Translations under genes and position numbers: made by a program | Shown here: positions 9,237 to 18,187 of the stretch, piece after piece | How positions within the stretch are numbered: position 1 is the first letter of the stretch | Layout of the letters: each line of letters begins with the position of its first letter | Notes under the pieces: model-generated | What the model was told of the DNA's origin: nothing | The model's input: the letters and a program-made list of their open reading frames with translations, nothing else | The model's database searches: none | Origin: JADLCB01 sp964398315 | GTDB taxonomy: Bacteria > Planctomycetota > Phycisphaerae > Tepidisphaerales > Tepidisphaeraceae | DNA: 64,000 nt | Direction: 5' to 3' | Assembly: GCA_964398315.1 (NCBI GenBank) | Contig: CAYNMV010000009.1 | Span: forward strand, 36,770-100,769

Positions 9237-9572
9237 ATGGAATGCATGGCCTGGGTTTCGCTCTGCGAGCTGGATGAACTGGAGGAAGGGCGTGGCAAAT
9301 GCGTCAGTGTGGATGGGTTTACCCTCGCGGTGTTCCTCAGCGAGGGCGCGATCTATGTGATGGATGATGAATGCCCGCACGCCGGTGGCAGCATCGGCAG
9401 CGGGTATGTGCAGGATGGCTGTGCCGTCTGTCCGTGGCACTGCTGGCCGTTCAAGCTCGACACCGGCGAGTTCCGCGGCAGCAGCGGCGTCAGGGTTCAT
9501 ACCTATCCCGCCCGGCTCCTGCCGCGCGACGGCCAATCCACCCTCGTCCAGGCCAACCTCCCGATTTACTGA
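9237..9572 (+). CDS. Rieske [2Fe-2S] ferredoxin-like protein
   Basis: 111 aa, the length of a stand-alone Rieske domain. Cluster ligands are seen in CPHAGG (Cys/His pair, ~residues 46-51) and CPWHCWPF (Cys/His pair, ~64-71). Similar proteins serve as ferredoxins of dioxygenases or as small subunits of nitrite reductase (NirD); neither partner is nearby. The gene lies 31 bases before the PIG-L deacetylase and may be cotranscribed with it. Start could be ATG 9237 or 9246; no clear ribosome site distinguishes them. Confidence 0.85.
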   Translation: MECMAWVSLCELDELEEGRGKCVSVDGFTLAVFLSEGAIYVMDDECPHAGGSIGSGYVQDGCAVCPWHCWPFKLDTGEFRGSSGVRVHTYPARLLPRDGQSTLVQANLPIY

Positions 9573-9603
9573 TGTTTGTCCACTGCTTTCCCAGGTATCT
9601 GCC

Positions 9604-10281
9604 ATGGCAACGATTCTCATAGTCGGCCCGCATCCCGATGACCAGGAACTGGGTATGGGCGGCTCGATCGCCAAGCTTGCCCGCCAGGGACACCGCGTTC
9701 ATCTGCTGGATGTCACCAATGGCGAACCCACTCCCCGGGGCACGCCCGAAATCCGTGCCCGCGAAGCCGCCGCCGCGGCCAGGATCCTCGGCGTGGAACG
9801 CTCGCTGCTGGGCCTGCCCAATCGGCTGGTTGTTCACTCGATCGAGAATCGCCACAAGATGGCCTCGTTTTATCGCCGCATCCGGCCTGACTGGATTTTC
9901 CTGCCGTACCCAATCGACGCCCATCCCGACCACGTTGCCGTGACCCGTATCGGCGAGGATGCCCGCTTCGATGCCAAGCTGACCAACTGCCCAACCATCG
10001 AAGGCGAGCCCTGCTATCCCAAGCGCATCATCTACTATTTCTGCACCCACCTGCGCATGGATTTCAAGCCGACATTCTGCCTCGACATCAGCGATACGAT
10101 TGACACCAAGATCGCCGCCATCACGGCGTATGAGTCGCAGATGGTGCAGATCAACATGGATGTCCCGCAGATGGTGAAGACCATGAACGGTTACTTCGGG
10201 GGGCGACTGGGCACACAGTATGCCGAGCCGTTTTTCACCTACGAAACCCTCGGCTTCTCGGGCCTGGACCAGCTTGTGTAG
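9604..10281 (+). CDS. PIG-L family deacetylase
   Basis: 225 aa, a compact LmbE/PIG-L fold. The N-terminal zinc site HPDDQELGMGG (residues ~9-19) and the second metal motif DAHPDHVAV (~103-111) are intact. Family members deacetylate GlcNAc-linked substrates, such as in bacillithiol or mycothiol synthesis, or other N-acetyl sugars. The frame stays open upstream to 9364, but that extension is antisense-like sequence over the Rieske gene. The family start is ATG 9604. No thiol-synthesis partner is adjacent, so the substrate is open. Confidence 0.85.
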   Translation: MATILIVGPHPDDQELGMGGSIAKLARQGHRVHLLDVTNGEPTPRGTPEIRAREAAAAARILGVERSLLGLPNRLVVHSIENRHKMASFYRRIRPDWIFLPYPIDAHPDHVAVTRIGEDARFDAKLTNCPTIEGEPCYPKRIIYYFCTHLRMDFKPTFCLDISDTIDTKIAAITAYESQMVQINMDVPQMVKTMNGYFGGRLGTQYAEPFFTYETLGFSGLDQLV

Positions 10282-10315
10282 CGCGGCGGCAGGGCGGATC
10301 GATCGCTGCCGCGGA

Positions 10316-11722
10316 TTACGCCGGCTTGTGGGCCGGGTGATCCTGCAGGGCTCTCAGGCGCCGAATCTGCGGGAAGCGCCAGGCGATCAACCCCACGGCC
10401 ACAATCGTGCCAAAGCCGCCGAGAACGACGCTGCCCACCGGGCCAAACAGCTTGGCGGTGACACCCGATTCAAGCCCGCCCAGTTCGTTGCTGGCCCCCA
10501 CGAAGACGTTGTTCACCGCCGCCACCCGCCCACGCATATTGTCCGGCGTCATCACCTGTACCAGCGTGTGGCGGATGACGACGCTGATGCTGTCGCAGGC
10601 GCCGATCGCCATCAGCATGGCAAAGCTCAGGTAAAAATGCCTGGACAGGCCGAAGATGATCGTCGCCAGTCCATACCCGACCACCGACAGCAGGATCGCC
10701 CGGCCGGCTTTTTTCATCGGGGGCAGGTGGGCCAGCAGGATGGTCATGGTCAGTGCGCCGGCGGCCTCTGCGCTTCTCAGCCAGCCAAACCCGCGGCTGC
10801 CCACCTCCAGGATATCCTTGGCAAAGATCGGCAGCAGGTACGTTGCCCCGCCCAGCAGGACGGCAAACAAGTCCAGCGACATGGCCGCCAGGATGATTTT
10901 CCGGTTCCAGACAAAGCGCAATCCCGCCACCAGTGACCGGTCAGCCGGCACGTTGCTTTTTTCGATTGGGCGAAGACGGAGAAACAGCGCCACGATGGAG
11001 AATGATCCAATGCACGCCGCCGCCGTGCCAAACGCCACCGACAGTGTCCCCACCAGTCGCAGGCTGATGTCAATCATGATGCCGCCCAGCGCCGGGCCGA
11101 TGACGGTGGCGATCTGGAACATGCTGCTGTTCCAGGTGACGGCGTTGGCAAAAGCATGCGGCGGGACCACCATCGGCAGCAGTGACGAGCGCGCCGGCCG
11201 CCCCAGTACCAGGGCCGTGCTGTTGAGAATGATTGCCGCGTACATCCACCCCACGCCCCAGGTTGGGCTGTAGCTGAGCAGCGCCAGGCAGACCGAGCAG
11301 GCCGCTGCGCAAAGCTGGGCGAAAAAGATGATCCGCCGCCGGTCGAAGGTGTCGGCCAGATGCCCCGCCGGCAGCGCCAGCAGCAGCAGCGGCACCGCCT
11401 GCACACCGGCGATGTACCCCAGTTGCAGCGCAGACCCGGTGCGATCGAAGATCTCCCACCCGATGGCGGTTGACTGAATGGCATGGCCGATCAGCGCCAC
11501 CATCCAGCCAATGGTTAACAGCAGGTAGGATCGGTGGCGGAAGGCCAGGTAAGGATCATGACGCGGCCTATCGGGCGGTGCACGCTCCAGCGGAAAGCGT
11601 TCCTGCTCCAGATCCGGCTTGGTGGGCAGGATTGATGCCGGGCGGTCAACATCCTCAGGGTCAAGCGATGGGTCATCCTCCGGTCCTGCCGGCGGGTTGG
11701 GTGTGGACATCGGCTCCGTCAT
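10316..11722 (-). CDS. MFS transporter, EntS-like (MFS_3) type
   Basis: 468 aa inner-membrane protein. A hydrophilic Asp/Pro-rich N-tail of about 65 residues precedes 10-12 hydrophobic segments. The loop GHLADTFDRRRI (~122-133) is the classic MFS 2-3 loop motif, and VNNVFVGASNELGG is typical of the MFS_3 exporter group. The start codon shares one base with the stop of the UROD-family gene (TAATG), which indicates translational coupling. Transport direction and substrate are unknown; operon context suggests small carbohydrate or organic-acid traffic. Confidence 0.85.
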   Translation of the reverse strand: MTEPMSTPNPPAGPEDDPSLDPEDVDRPASILPTKPDLEQERFPLERAPPDRPRHDPYLAFRHRSYLLLTIGWMVALIGHAIQSTAIGWEIFDRTGSALQLGYIAGVQAVPLLLLALPAGHLADTFDRRRIIFFAQLCAAACSVCLALLSYSPTWGVGWMYAAIILNSTALVLGRPARSSLLPMVVPPHAFANAVTWNSSMFQIATVIGPALGGIMIDISLRLVGTLSVAFGTAAACIGSFSIVALFLRLRPIEKSNVPADRSLVAGLRFVWNRKIILAAMSLDLFAVLLGGATYLLPIFAKDILEVGSRGFGWLRSAEAAGALTMTILLAHLPPMKKAGRAILLSVVGYGLATIIFGLSRHFYLSFAMLMAIGACDSISVVIRHTLVQVMTPDNMRGRVAAVNNVFVGASNELGGLESGVTAKLFGPVGSVVLGGFGTIVAVGLIAWRFPQIRRLRALQDHPAHKPA

Positions 11723-12789
11723 TACGGCACGGTTGGCTCTCCGTCAATAGCCCGACAGGGTGCAGCCAACGCACCATCGGCCGCATAGGTCCCTACCCGC
11801 ATCACGGTGTCATAGAAGCTCCGGTAGTTCTCCAGCGGAGCCTCCTGCGGGACCTGCGTATTGATGTCGGCAGCATAGCGGCCACCGGGAGCGGCGGTCC
11901 GTATCATGCCCTCGGTTTCGGCGACGATCATCTCGGGGGTGCCAAAGGTCAACTCGCTGTGGTCGGCGTTTCCGATCAGCGTGATTCGGTCGCCGAACGA
12001 GCGTTTCAAGTGTTCCAGGTCATTGGCAGCCTTCTCGCAGCCGTGAAAGCAGTCCACACCCATCTCGATGAGCATGGGCAGGACATCATCCACCCTGCCA
12101 TCGGTGTGATAGCACGTCCACGCGCCTGCTTCGCCGGCCAGGCGGATGGTCTGGCGCGTGCGCTCGAACCAGAACCGTCGCATCTGCTCGGGCGAGATCA
12201 TGGTGGAGGTCTTGTAAGCGCAGTCACCATCAAACAGGATGAAATCCACCCCTTCGTCCAGCATCACCTCCAGTCCCCGGCGGTTGTAGCGCTCGGCCTG
12301 CTCCATCGCCTCCTCCAGCCAGTCGGGCTGCTCGTATATGGCAAGGGCGAATTGTTCCAGCCCCATCGCGACCGCCAGGGCGTGAAAGCAGTTGGTGAGA
12401 TTCCCCCGGCAGGCCAGGCCAAACCGGTGGCTGGCCGCCACGGCATGGCGGCACTGCGCGCGCAGCAGGTCCAGATCGCCGATGTGCTCAAACTGCCTGA
12501 GCGAACTGCCCGCAGGCAGGCCGCCCTGGGTATAGCGCTGGATGCCGCCGGCATCAGCGTAGCCGCGCGGCAGCTTGCTCCACCAGCCAACCTGCAGGCC
12601 GATCGGGAAGCCGGCATCCCGCCGATACCAAAGCAGGCGCTCCTCATCGCTTCCGGTGTATCCGGCCGCTTGAATCCACGCGTTCATGAAGCCGGGATGG
12701 TCGCCCCAGATATGCACCAGGGGCACTCGATCAGGTATTTCACCGGCCAGGACCGCCCGGAACCGCGCCCATCCGATTGCCTGTGCCAT
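11722..12789 (-). CDS. Uroporphyrinogen decarboxylase (URO-D) family protein
   Basis: 355 aa. The URO-D barrel is recognised from RVPLVHIWGDHPGF near the N-terminus, DFILFDGDCAYKTSTMISPEQM (in part, ~170-190), the WTCYHTDGRVDDVLPMLIEMG segment and the C-terminal GGRYAADINTQVPQ. It lacks the heme-enzyme N-terminal arginine signature, so it is probably not HemE. Related planctomycete paralogues resemble corrinoid methyltransferases and occur in catabolic clusters. ATG 12789 follows GGAGAAACG and was preferred to an upstream ATG. The stop overlaps the MFS gene start; the PL22-like gene lies 68 bases upstream in the same direction. Confidence 0.8.
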   Translation of the reverse strand: MAQAIGWARFRAVLAGEIPDRVPLVHIWGDHPGFMNAWIQAAGYTGSDEERLLWYRRDAGFPIGLQVGWWSKLPRGYADAGGIQRYTQGGLPAGSSLRQFEHIGDLDLLRAQCRHAVAASHRFGLACRGNLTNCFHALAVAMGLEQFALAIYEQPDWLEEAMEQAERYNRRGLEVMLDEGVDFILFDGDCAYKTSTMISPEQMRRFWFERTRQTIRLAGEAGAWTCYHTDGRVDDVLPMLIEMGVDCFHGCEKAANDLEHLKRSFGDRITLIGNADHSELTFGTPEMIVAETEGMIRTAAPGGRYAADINTQVPQEAPLENYRSFYDTVMRVGTYAADGALAAPCRAIDGEPTVP

Positions 12790-12857
12790 CGTTTCTCCGG
12801 CAGGGCACATCAGGATACCCGAATGGACTCCTGCGGACGAAACCCCGCACACGGGCT

Positions 12858-13991
12858 CTATCTGGCCGTGGTGATCGGCGGGAGGTCTTCCCAGCTTCCG
12901 ACCTCGACCTCATACACCTGGCCGTAACCGCTGCGGTCACTGGTAAAAACGACCCGGGTGCCGTCGGCATTGAAGCGGGGATGCACGTGCAGTTGCTGCA
13001 CATGGGCCGAGGAGCGGTGTTCACAGAGGATGCGCGGGCCATCGAAGCCATCGCCCGTCCATTTCCACAGCCGCACGACGCCGCCGGCATCGCCGACGAT
13101 CAGGCTGAAATCATTTGAGTGAATATGGCCGGTGTCGTGGGGGAAGGCGACCTCGCAGCGATCGGTGTCATCGTATCGGATCTTGCCAAACACGGTGCCC
13201 GCCGGCCCCTGGCCATGGTAGCCGAGGTGGATGCCGTCCGCATGCCAGTATTCGTGACCAACACGCCCGCCCGGCGGTGCAGCGCAGATGGGGCGCGGCT
13301 GGCCACTGCGCAGATCAAGGACCCAGATGCGGTGGTCCACCTTCTCCCATGGCCCCTCATGGCAGAAACTGAGCAGGTGCGGCTGAGTAGGGGAGGTATT
13401 GACGTGGCCGATCCAGTAGTTTTCCTGCCAAACGATCTGCGCCGGCCCGCCATCAACGGGCACGGCGATGATGCGGCTCTCAGGGCGCGCGGCCCAGTAT
13501 TGAGTAAAGCCCACATAGCCGTTGAGCAGGTCTACCTCGAACTGATCGGACAGATCCTTGAACAGCACCGAGCAAACGGTTTTGCCATCCGCGGTAACGT
13601 TGGTCATGTTGACGAAAAAATCATCGGGCGCCCGATAGAGCACGCGCTCGCGATTGGATGCCAGGTCGATGGCGATGAGGTCCGAACCGCGCCAGAAGTA
13701 GGCCTCGGCGCGCAGGGGATTGACGCTGGCGTAGAGGAAGCTGGTTGCCCGTGGCGCACCGGGCATGTCCGCATCGGTGTGCCGGGTAATCTGCCCGGTT
13801 TCGAGATCGACGCTGAAGAGGTTGGTGCGTCCATCACGATCACTGCCGAACAGCAGCCGCCGCCCGTTGTCCCACCAACCGGGATTGGTGAAGTACAGGT
13901 GATGGCTGTGGCCCTTGTACTGGGTTAACTGCCGGATGGTGCGCCCGGAGCGGCGGTCTCTGAAAGTGCGGATTTCGGAGGGAAGGATCAT
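12858..13991 (-). CDS. Oligogalacturonate lyase-like protein (PL22)
   Basis: 377 aa, a seven-bladed propeller. The opening TIRQLTQYKGHSHHLYFTNP and GSDRDGRTNLFSVDLETG match the family 22 pectate-oligomer lyases. In the characterised Yersinia enzyme, Mn2+ is held by one His plus a QxxHxH motif. Here GHEYWHADGIH and QQLHVH (near residue 335) supply the equivalents, so metal binding appears intact. No signal peptide is seen, which agrees with cytoplasmic lyases acting on di- and trigalacturonate. The following UROD-family and MFS genes are probably in the same operon. True substrate could differ from galacturonan, since no other pectin gene is here. Confidence 0.75.
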   Translation of the reverse strand: MILPSEIRTFRDRRSGRTIRQLTQYKGHSHHLYFTNPGWWDNGRRLLFGSDRDGRTNLFSVDLETGQITRHTDADMPGAPRATSFLYASVNPLRAEAYFWRGSDLIAIDLASNRERVLYRAPDDFFVNMTNVTADGKTVCSVLFKDLSDQFEVDLLNGYVGFTQYWAARPESRIIAVPVDGGPAQIVWQENYWIGHVNTSPTQPHLLSFCHEGPWEKVDHRIWVLDLRSGQPRPICAAPPGGRVGHEYWHADGIHLGYHGQGPAGTVFGKIRYDDTDRCEVAFPHDTGHIHSNDFSLIVGDAGGVVRLWKWTGDGFDGPRILCEHRSSAHVQQLHVHPRFNADGTRVVFTSDRSGYGQVYEVEVGSWEDLPPITTAR

Positions 13992-14067
13992 ACATGGATT
14001 GAAAACGCCGCAATGGCTGTCGTCAACCGATGGATCGACGTTGTAACCTGCTTTGCCACGGACTGCA

Positions 14068-15633
14068 TCACGCTCCGTTCAGCAGGTATCCCGCGGCTAT
14101 CTCCTCGAAAGCCCGCACCTGCGCATCTGCCCAGCCATCGCCGGCATCCAGTTCGGCGGCCATCAGCGCGGCGACGGCAGGGGCGGCCTCGATGGCGGCG
14201 CGGGCATCGAGCACCAGGGCGCGGGTTCGCCGTGCCAGTACATCCTCGACCGTCCGCGCCATTTCATGGCGCACGGCCCATGCCACCTCGCCGGCATAGT
14301 AGGGCAGGCGCGGATGCAGCGGCCTGGCCAGGTGGGGTTCGGCCTGCATCAGTGCCTCCAGTGCCGGGGCATCGGAGCCGTAGACCGCCAGCATGCTGTT
14401 GTGCGGCGGCGGATCGCAATGGCCATGAATGGGCAGGTCACGTGTGAGGCACGGCCGCATGTCCAGCCCGGCGAGGCTCGCCGCCTGGTCGATGGCATCC
14501 TCGGCCATCTTGCGGTAGGTCGTCCACTTGCCGCCGGCAATAGTGACCAGCCCGGCGGAAGAAATGTGGATGGTGTGATCGCGTGACAGGGCGCTGGTGG
14601 CCTGGCCGTTGCCCGCCCGCACCAGCGGGCGCAGGCCGGCGAAGACGCTCAATACATCCGCCGGTGTCGGATCCTTGCTGAGATAGCGGGCGGCATGGCC
14701 GAGCAGGAAGTCGAGTTCTTCGCGCATGGGCCGGGGCTCCAGCGGCAGCCCATCGACTGCCAGGTCGGTGGTGCCGACGACCACGCGGTCGTGCCAGGGG
14801 ATCGCAAACAGCACGCGTCCATCATCGGTCCGGGGCACCATGATGGCGCTGTTGCCGGGAAGGAAGGAGCGGTCCAGCACCACGTGGCTGCCCTGGCTGG
14901 GGGCAATCATCGGGGCGGCCTGGGCATCGTCCATGCGGCGCACGGCATCGCCCCATACGCCGGTGGCGTTGATAACCCCCTTCGCGCGCACCTCATGTCG
15001 GGCGCCGGTTTCGGTGTCCTCGACAATTGCCCCATCCACCATGCCCATCGTCTTGCTGATCGAGATGACCCGGCAGTAGTTGATGAGCGTGGCCCCCCGG
15101 TCAACGGCGGTCTGCGCGAGGTTGACCGCCAGGCGGGCATCATCGAACTGCCCATCATAGTAGACCACGCCGCCGCGCAGGCCTTCGGTTTCGATGGTGG
15201 GGATGTGCTCCAGCGTCGTTTTCTTCGACAGATTGCGCGAGCGGCCAAAGCCGAGATTTCCCGCCAGTATGTCATAGATGCGCAGCCCCACCCCGTAGAA
15301 TGGCGCATCCCACCAGGTGTAGTTGGGCACGATGAACTGAAGGTCATGCACCAGGTGCGGCGCGTTCTGCCGCATCAGGCCGCGCTCGCGCAGCGCTTCC
15401 ACAACCAGCCCCACGTTGCCCTGTTGAAGGTAGCGCACGCCGCCGTGGGCCAGCTTTGTCGAGCGTGAACTGGTTCCCTTGGCAAAATCGCTCTGCTCGA
15501 CCAGCAGCACCTCATAGCCGCGGGCCGCCGCGTCGATCGCGCACCCCAGCCCGGTGGCACCGCCGCCGATGATGAGCAAATCCCACGGTCGGACCCGGCG
15601 GCGGAGACGTTGAAGCATGACAGCGCGGTTCAT
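14068..15633 (-). CDS. glpD: FAD-dependent glycerol-3-phosphate dehydrogenase
   Basis: 521 aa. The FAD dinucleotide fold is DLLIIGGGATGLGCAIDAA (~residues 18-36), followed by TSSRSTKLAHGGVRYL, the diagnostic GlpD signature. GVINATGVWGD and VVGTTDLAVDGLP are also family segments, and the C-terminal ~120 residues form the helical DAO_C domain. It oxidises glycerol-3-phosphate to dihydroxyacetone phosphate at the inner face of the membrane, feeding the quinone pool. No glpK or glpF is adjacent. Start ATG 15633 has no clear ribosome site. It lies 33 bases after the methyltransferase gene, so cotranscription is likely. Confidence 0.9.
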   Translation of the reverse strand: MNRAVMLQRLRRRVRPWDLLIIGGGATGLGCAIDAAARGYEVLLVEQSDFAKGTSSRSTKLAHGGVRYLQQGNVGLVVEALRERGLMRQNAPHLVHDLQFIVPNYTWWDAPFYGVGLRIYDILAGNLGFGRSRNLSKKTTLEHIPTIETEGLRGGVVYYDGQFDDARLAVNLAQTAVDRGATLINYCRVISISKTMGMVDGAIVEDTETGARHEVRAKGVINATGVWGDAVRRMDDAQAAPMIAPSQGSHVVLDRSFLPGNSAIMVPRTDDGRVLFAIPWHDRVVVGTTDLAVDGLPLEPRPMREELDFLLGHAARYLSKDPTPADVLSVFAGLRPLVRAGNGQATSALSRDHTIHISSAGLVTIAGGKWTTYRKMAEDAIDQAASLAGLDMRPCLTRDLPIHGHCDPPPHNSMLAVYGSDAPALEALMQAEPHLARPLHPRLPYYAGEVAWAVRHEMARTVEDVLARRTRALVLDARAAIEAAPAVAALMAAELDAGDGWADAQVRAFEEIAAGYLLNGA

Positions 15634-15666
15634 GGTGATGGTAAATTGCGCGTTGCCGGTTGCACG

Positions 15667-16548
15667 TCAAGCATTCGCGCGGACCGCGCTCCATTGAAAG
15701 ACTTCGCCTGTGGGACATTGGCAGGTGCCGCGCAGCAGGCGACCATCGTACATCGCGCGGAATTGCAGCAGCGGCGCGGTGAGCGAGCCATCCGGCAGGG
15801 CAAACGATACTTTAGAACCCCTCAGGTGGCCGCCGATGAGGGGGCGGATCGCATCGCCGATACGGGCATATCCGCTGATGCGCTGGAACCGGCGTGAAAG
15901 GTGCAGCATCAGATGCCGCGGCCGGCAGTTACGGCCCTTGCGGGGCGGACGCGGATCCGCCAGGAAACAGCGCCATTGCCCCTGCACCCACGCCGGCACG
16001 ATCCATTTGTACAGGTCGCGCTGATCAACGCGGATCGATTCATCGGGCTGCCACCGGCCGATATCGAAATAGTTGGCTACGATGCGGCTGCCGGGACGCA
16101 ACTCAAACAGCAGTTTGGGACGCAGCCTGAGATTAGTGCTGGTCAGCAGGTAAAGCGTGACCACGGTGGCAGGGCGAATATCCACATCATGGAAGCTGGC
16201 CTTTTCGAAGTGGCAGCGATGCCCCACGCAGGCCCGGCGGGCATTCCAGTAGGCCTCGCGCACGCGCTGGATGTCGGCATCCACCCCCACCGCCCGTGCC
16301 CCGCGGCGGGCGGCGGCAATGCAGATCCGTCCATCGCCGCATCCCAGGTCGTACACCACATCCTCCTCGCGCACCTGTGCCAGATCGAGCATCGCCTCCA
16401 CGATGTGAGGCGCGGTGGGGACGTAAGGGACATCAAACTGCCGTGGCGGCCGGTGGACACGCACGCAGCGGGGGTCATCGGGATGGTTCAACCGGACAGG
16501 CGGATTCATCCCGACTGGCGGGACCAGGCGGGTGGCGCGGGTGGACAT
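15667..16548 (-). CDS. SAM-dependent methyltransferase with C-terminal extension
   Basis: 293 aa. VPYVPTAPHIVEAML leads into the SAM-binding motif YDLGCGDGRICIAAARRG (~residues 65-82) with acidic GVDAD after strand 2. The core is a class I fold resembling small bacterial methyltransferases related to DOT1-like enzymes, which often have this VPYVPTP lead. Residues ~195-290 form an extra Arg-rich domain of unknown type containing CQCP near the end. The gene lies 51 bases after the 491-aa membrane-anchored protein and 33 bases before glpD. Substrate unknown. Confidence 0.7.
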   Translation of the reverse strand: MSTRATRLVPPVGMNPPVRLNHPDDPRCVRVHRPPRQFDVPYVPTAPHIVEAMLDLAQVREEDVVYDLGCGDGRICIAAARRGARAVGVDADIQRVREAYWNARRACVGHRCHFEKASFHDVDIRPATVVTLYLLTSTNLRLRPKLLFELRPGSRIVANYFDIGRWQPDESIRVDQRDLYKWIVPAWVQGQWRCFLADPRPPRKGRNCRPRHLMLHLSRRFQRISGYARIGDAIRPLIGGHLRGSKVSFALPDGSLTAPLLQFRAMYDGRLLRGTCQCPTGEVFQWSAVRANA

Positions 16549-16599
16549 GGCCCTATCATGCCCGTAATCGCGGCGAATGTGACCCGGAAAAAAGCGGCC

Positions 16600-18075
16600 T
16601 CAGGGCAGTTCCAGTATGTCCTGCTCCTCCTGTGGCGCCGGCGGACGGGGCTGGCGCGTGAGATGGAACACGGCATCGAGCGTTTCCCAGCGGCCGGGCG
16701 GCTCCTCCTCGTAGCGCCAGCTCGGCTTGCGCGGCTCGCGGCTGCCGCCCTCATCGGTGCCGTCATCGCTGACACTGTAAAGGATCGCCGCTTCGGCATC
16801 GTAACGCAGAAGCGCATCGTCCTTTGAGAACGGATCGCGCGGGACGGCCGGGAGATAGGCCGGGACCAGCGCCTCCAGCGTGGGCGGTAGCTGGCCATCG
16901 TGATCGTGCGCGTACAGCCGGATGGCCAGCGCTGTTGCCGCCAGGCGCCGGTCTGCCAGGATGCGATAGTGAACCAATCCTGCCCTATCGAATGAGGGCA
17001 GCAGCGCATTCGACAGCAGATACCGCAGGTTGCCTCTCCAGTTCTCCGGCAGTGCGGGAACCGCCTGCTGATGGCGCCACCACGTCGGTTCGGACGTGAT
17101 GGCGATCAGGCCGGTCATGTGATTCAGCATGACCAGGCTGTCGGTGAAAAACAGCGGCTTGAGCAGGTACATTTTGGCGCCGGCGGCTTCAGGGAAGATT
17201 GACTCGGTGGATGGCTGGGAGGCCGGCGCCAATGGCGCCCCGGTCAGGCCCATCACCGCATCATACTGGCCCAGTCGCTCAAAGCGCCAGGCGTCCTGCT
17301 GTCCGCGGATGACGCTGCCGTCATCCAGCAGCCGCGCAATCAGCCCGCGGGCCTCGATGGATGAGCCATCTGCGATATTCAGATCCGGCATCACCTGCCC
17401 GATCGCATCCACTGCCAGGGCGCGGACGCCGCACGCCACCAGGTGCTGGATGAGTGTCGTCTGCTGCTCAAGGGCATCGGCCAGTGATTCCATTTGACCG
17501 ATGTACCGCAACGCCGCGGCATCATCGCCATCGTGGTGGGCCAGCAGGGCCGCCGCATGAAGCGCATGGGCAAGAGACCGTACTTCCTTCAGGTAGGGGA
17601 TCGTCGAAAATACGATCGGCGTACTCCACTGAACCTGCCAGTCCACCAGCGACATGCCGCCCGCCTGCCTGGCCAGCTCCAGGGCGGGCATCGAAGCCTG
17701 CACGCCATCTCTCAGCGGTTCCATTTCCGTCTCGCGCAGTGGCAACGCCAGGCCTGGCCGGACGCCATGCAGCCACTCGATGAATGACGGGTCAAGGGCA
17801 GCGATTGCCCGCTTGTAAAAGAGGGCCGCGTTCTGGTCATCCGGCACCGGCTGGGCTGGGGCCAGCGCCTCGACCGTCATCGGCTCGCCGGCGGCCAGCA
17901 ACTCAGCCACTCTTGCCTGCAACTGCCGGTGCGTGCGCCAGTTCCAGATGCCGTGCAGCACGGCCAGCACCAGCAGCAGGATGACGCTGGCGATAAACAG
18001 GCGGGGCAGGCATCCCATTCGCCGCCTGGGCTGGGGCTCGGTGGTATCAGGCACATCTGGTGCAGGCAGGGTCAT
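16600..18075 (-). CDS. Membrane-anchored protein with pseudopilin-like C-terminal segment
   Basis: 491 aa. A Pro/Arg-rich N-tail precedes a single transmembrane helix (residues ~25-46, LFIASVILLLVLAVLHGIW). The rest is predicted outside the cytoplasm and helical. Near the C-terminus, GQLPPTLEALVPAYLPAVP, DPF, YDAEAAILYSVSDDGTDEGG strongly resembles the C-terminal core of type II secretion major pseudopilins. That motif is found at the ends of many large planctomycete proteins. The function is unknown; a secretion- or envelope-related role is inferred. The first gene downstream of the hairpin at 18119-18147. Confidence 0.6.
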   Translation of the reverse strand: MTLPAPDVPDTTEPQPRRRMGCLPRLFIASVILLLVLAVLHGIWNWRTHRQLQARVAELLAAGEPMTVEALAPAQPVPDDQNAALFYKRAIAALDPSFIEWLHGVRPGLALPLRETEMEPLRDGVQASMPALELARQAGGMSLVDWQVQWSTPIVFSTIPYLKEVRSLAHALHAAALLAHHDGDDAAALRYIGQMESLADALEQQTTLIQHLVACGVRALAVDAIGQVMPDLNIADGSSIEARGLIARLLDDGSVIRGQQDAWRFERLGQYDAVMGLTGAPLAPASQPSTESIFPEAAGAKMYLLKPLFFTDSLVMLNHMTGLIAITSEPTWWRHQQAVPALPENWRGNLRYLLSNALLPSFDRAGLVHYRILADRRLAATALAIRLYAHDHDGQLPPTLEALVPAYLPAVPRDPFSKDDALLRYDAEAAILYSVSDDGTDEGGSREPRKPSWRYEEEPPGRWETLDAVFHLTRQPRPPAPQEEQDILELP

Positions 18076-18118
18076 GGAGGATCTTTCTGACGGCGAGGTC
18101 GTTGGCGGTTAGCGCCGA

Positions 18119-18147
18119 CCCGGCCCCTGCATGAGGCAGGGGCCGGG
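18119..18147 (-). terminator. GC-rich hairpin between lipoprotein gene and next gene
   Basis: CCCGGCCCCTGC (18119-18130) and GCAGGGGCCGGG (18136-18147) form a perfect 12-bp stem with a 5-base loop. It lies 41 bases beyond the lipoprotein stop (minus strand). No T-run follows, so it may only attenuate read-through into the 491-aa gene or stabilise the upstream mRNA. Confidence 0.6.
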
Positions 18148-18187
18148 AAGTGCGCTTGCGAGGAATTGTGCCTATCAGGCCCAGTGA

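Noticed and set aside
11470..12927. Open frame antisense to the UROD-family and MFS genes
   Set aside because: No ribosome site or family motif; the minus-strand genes are clear.
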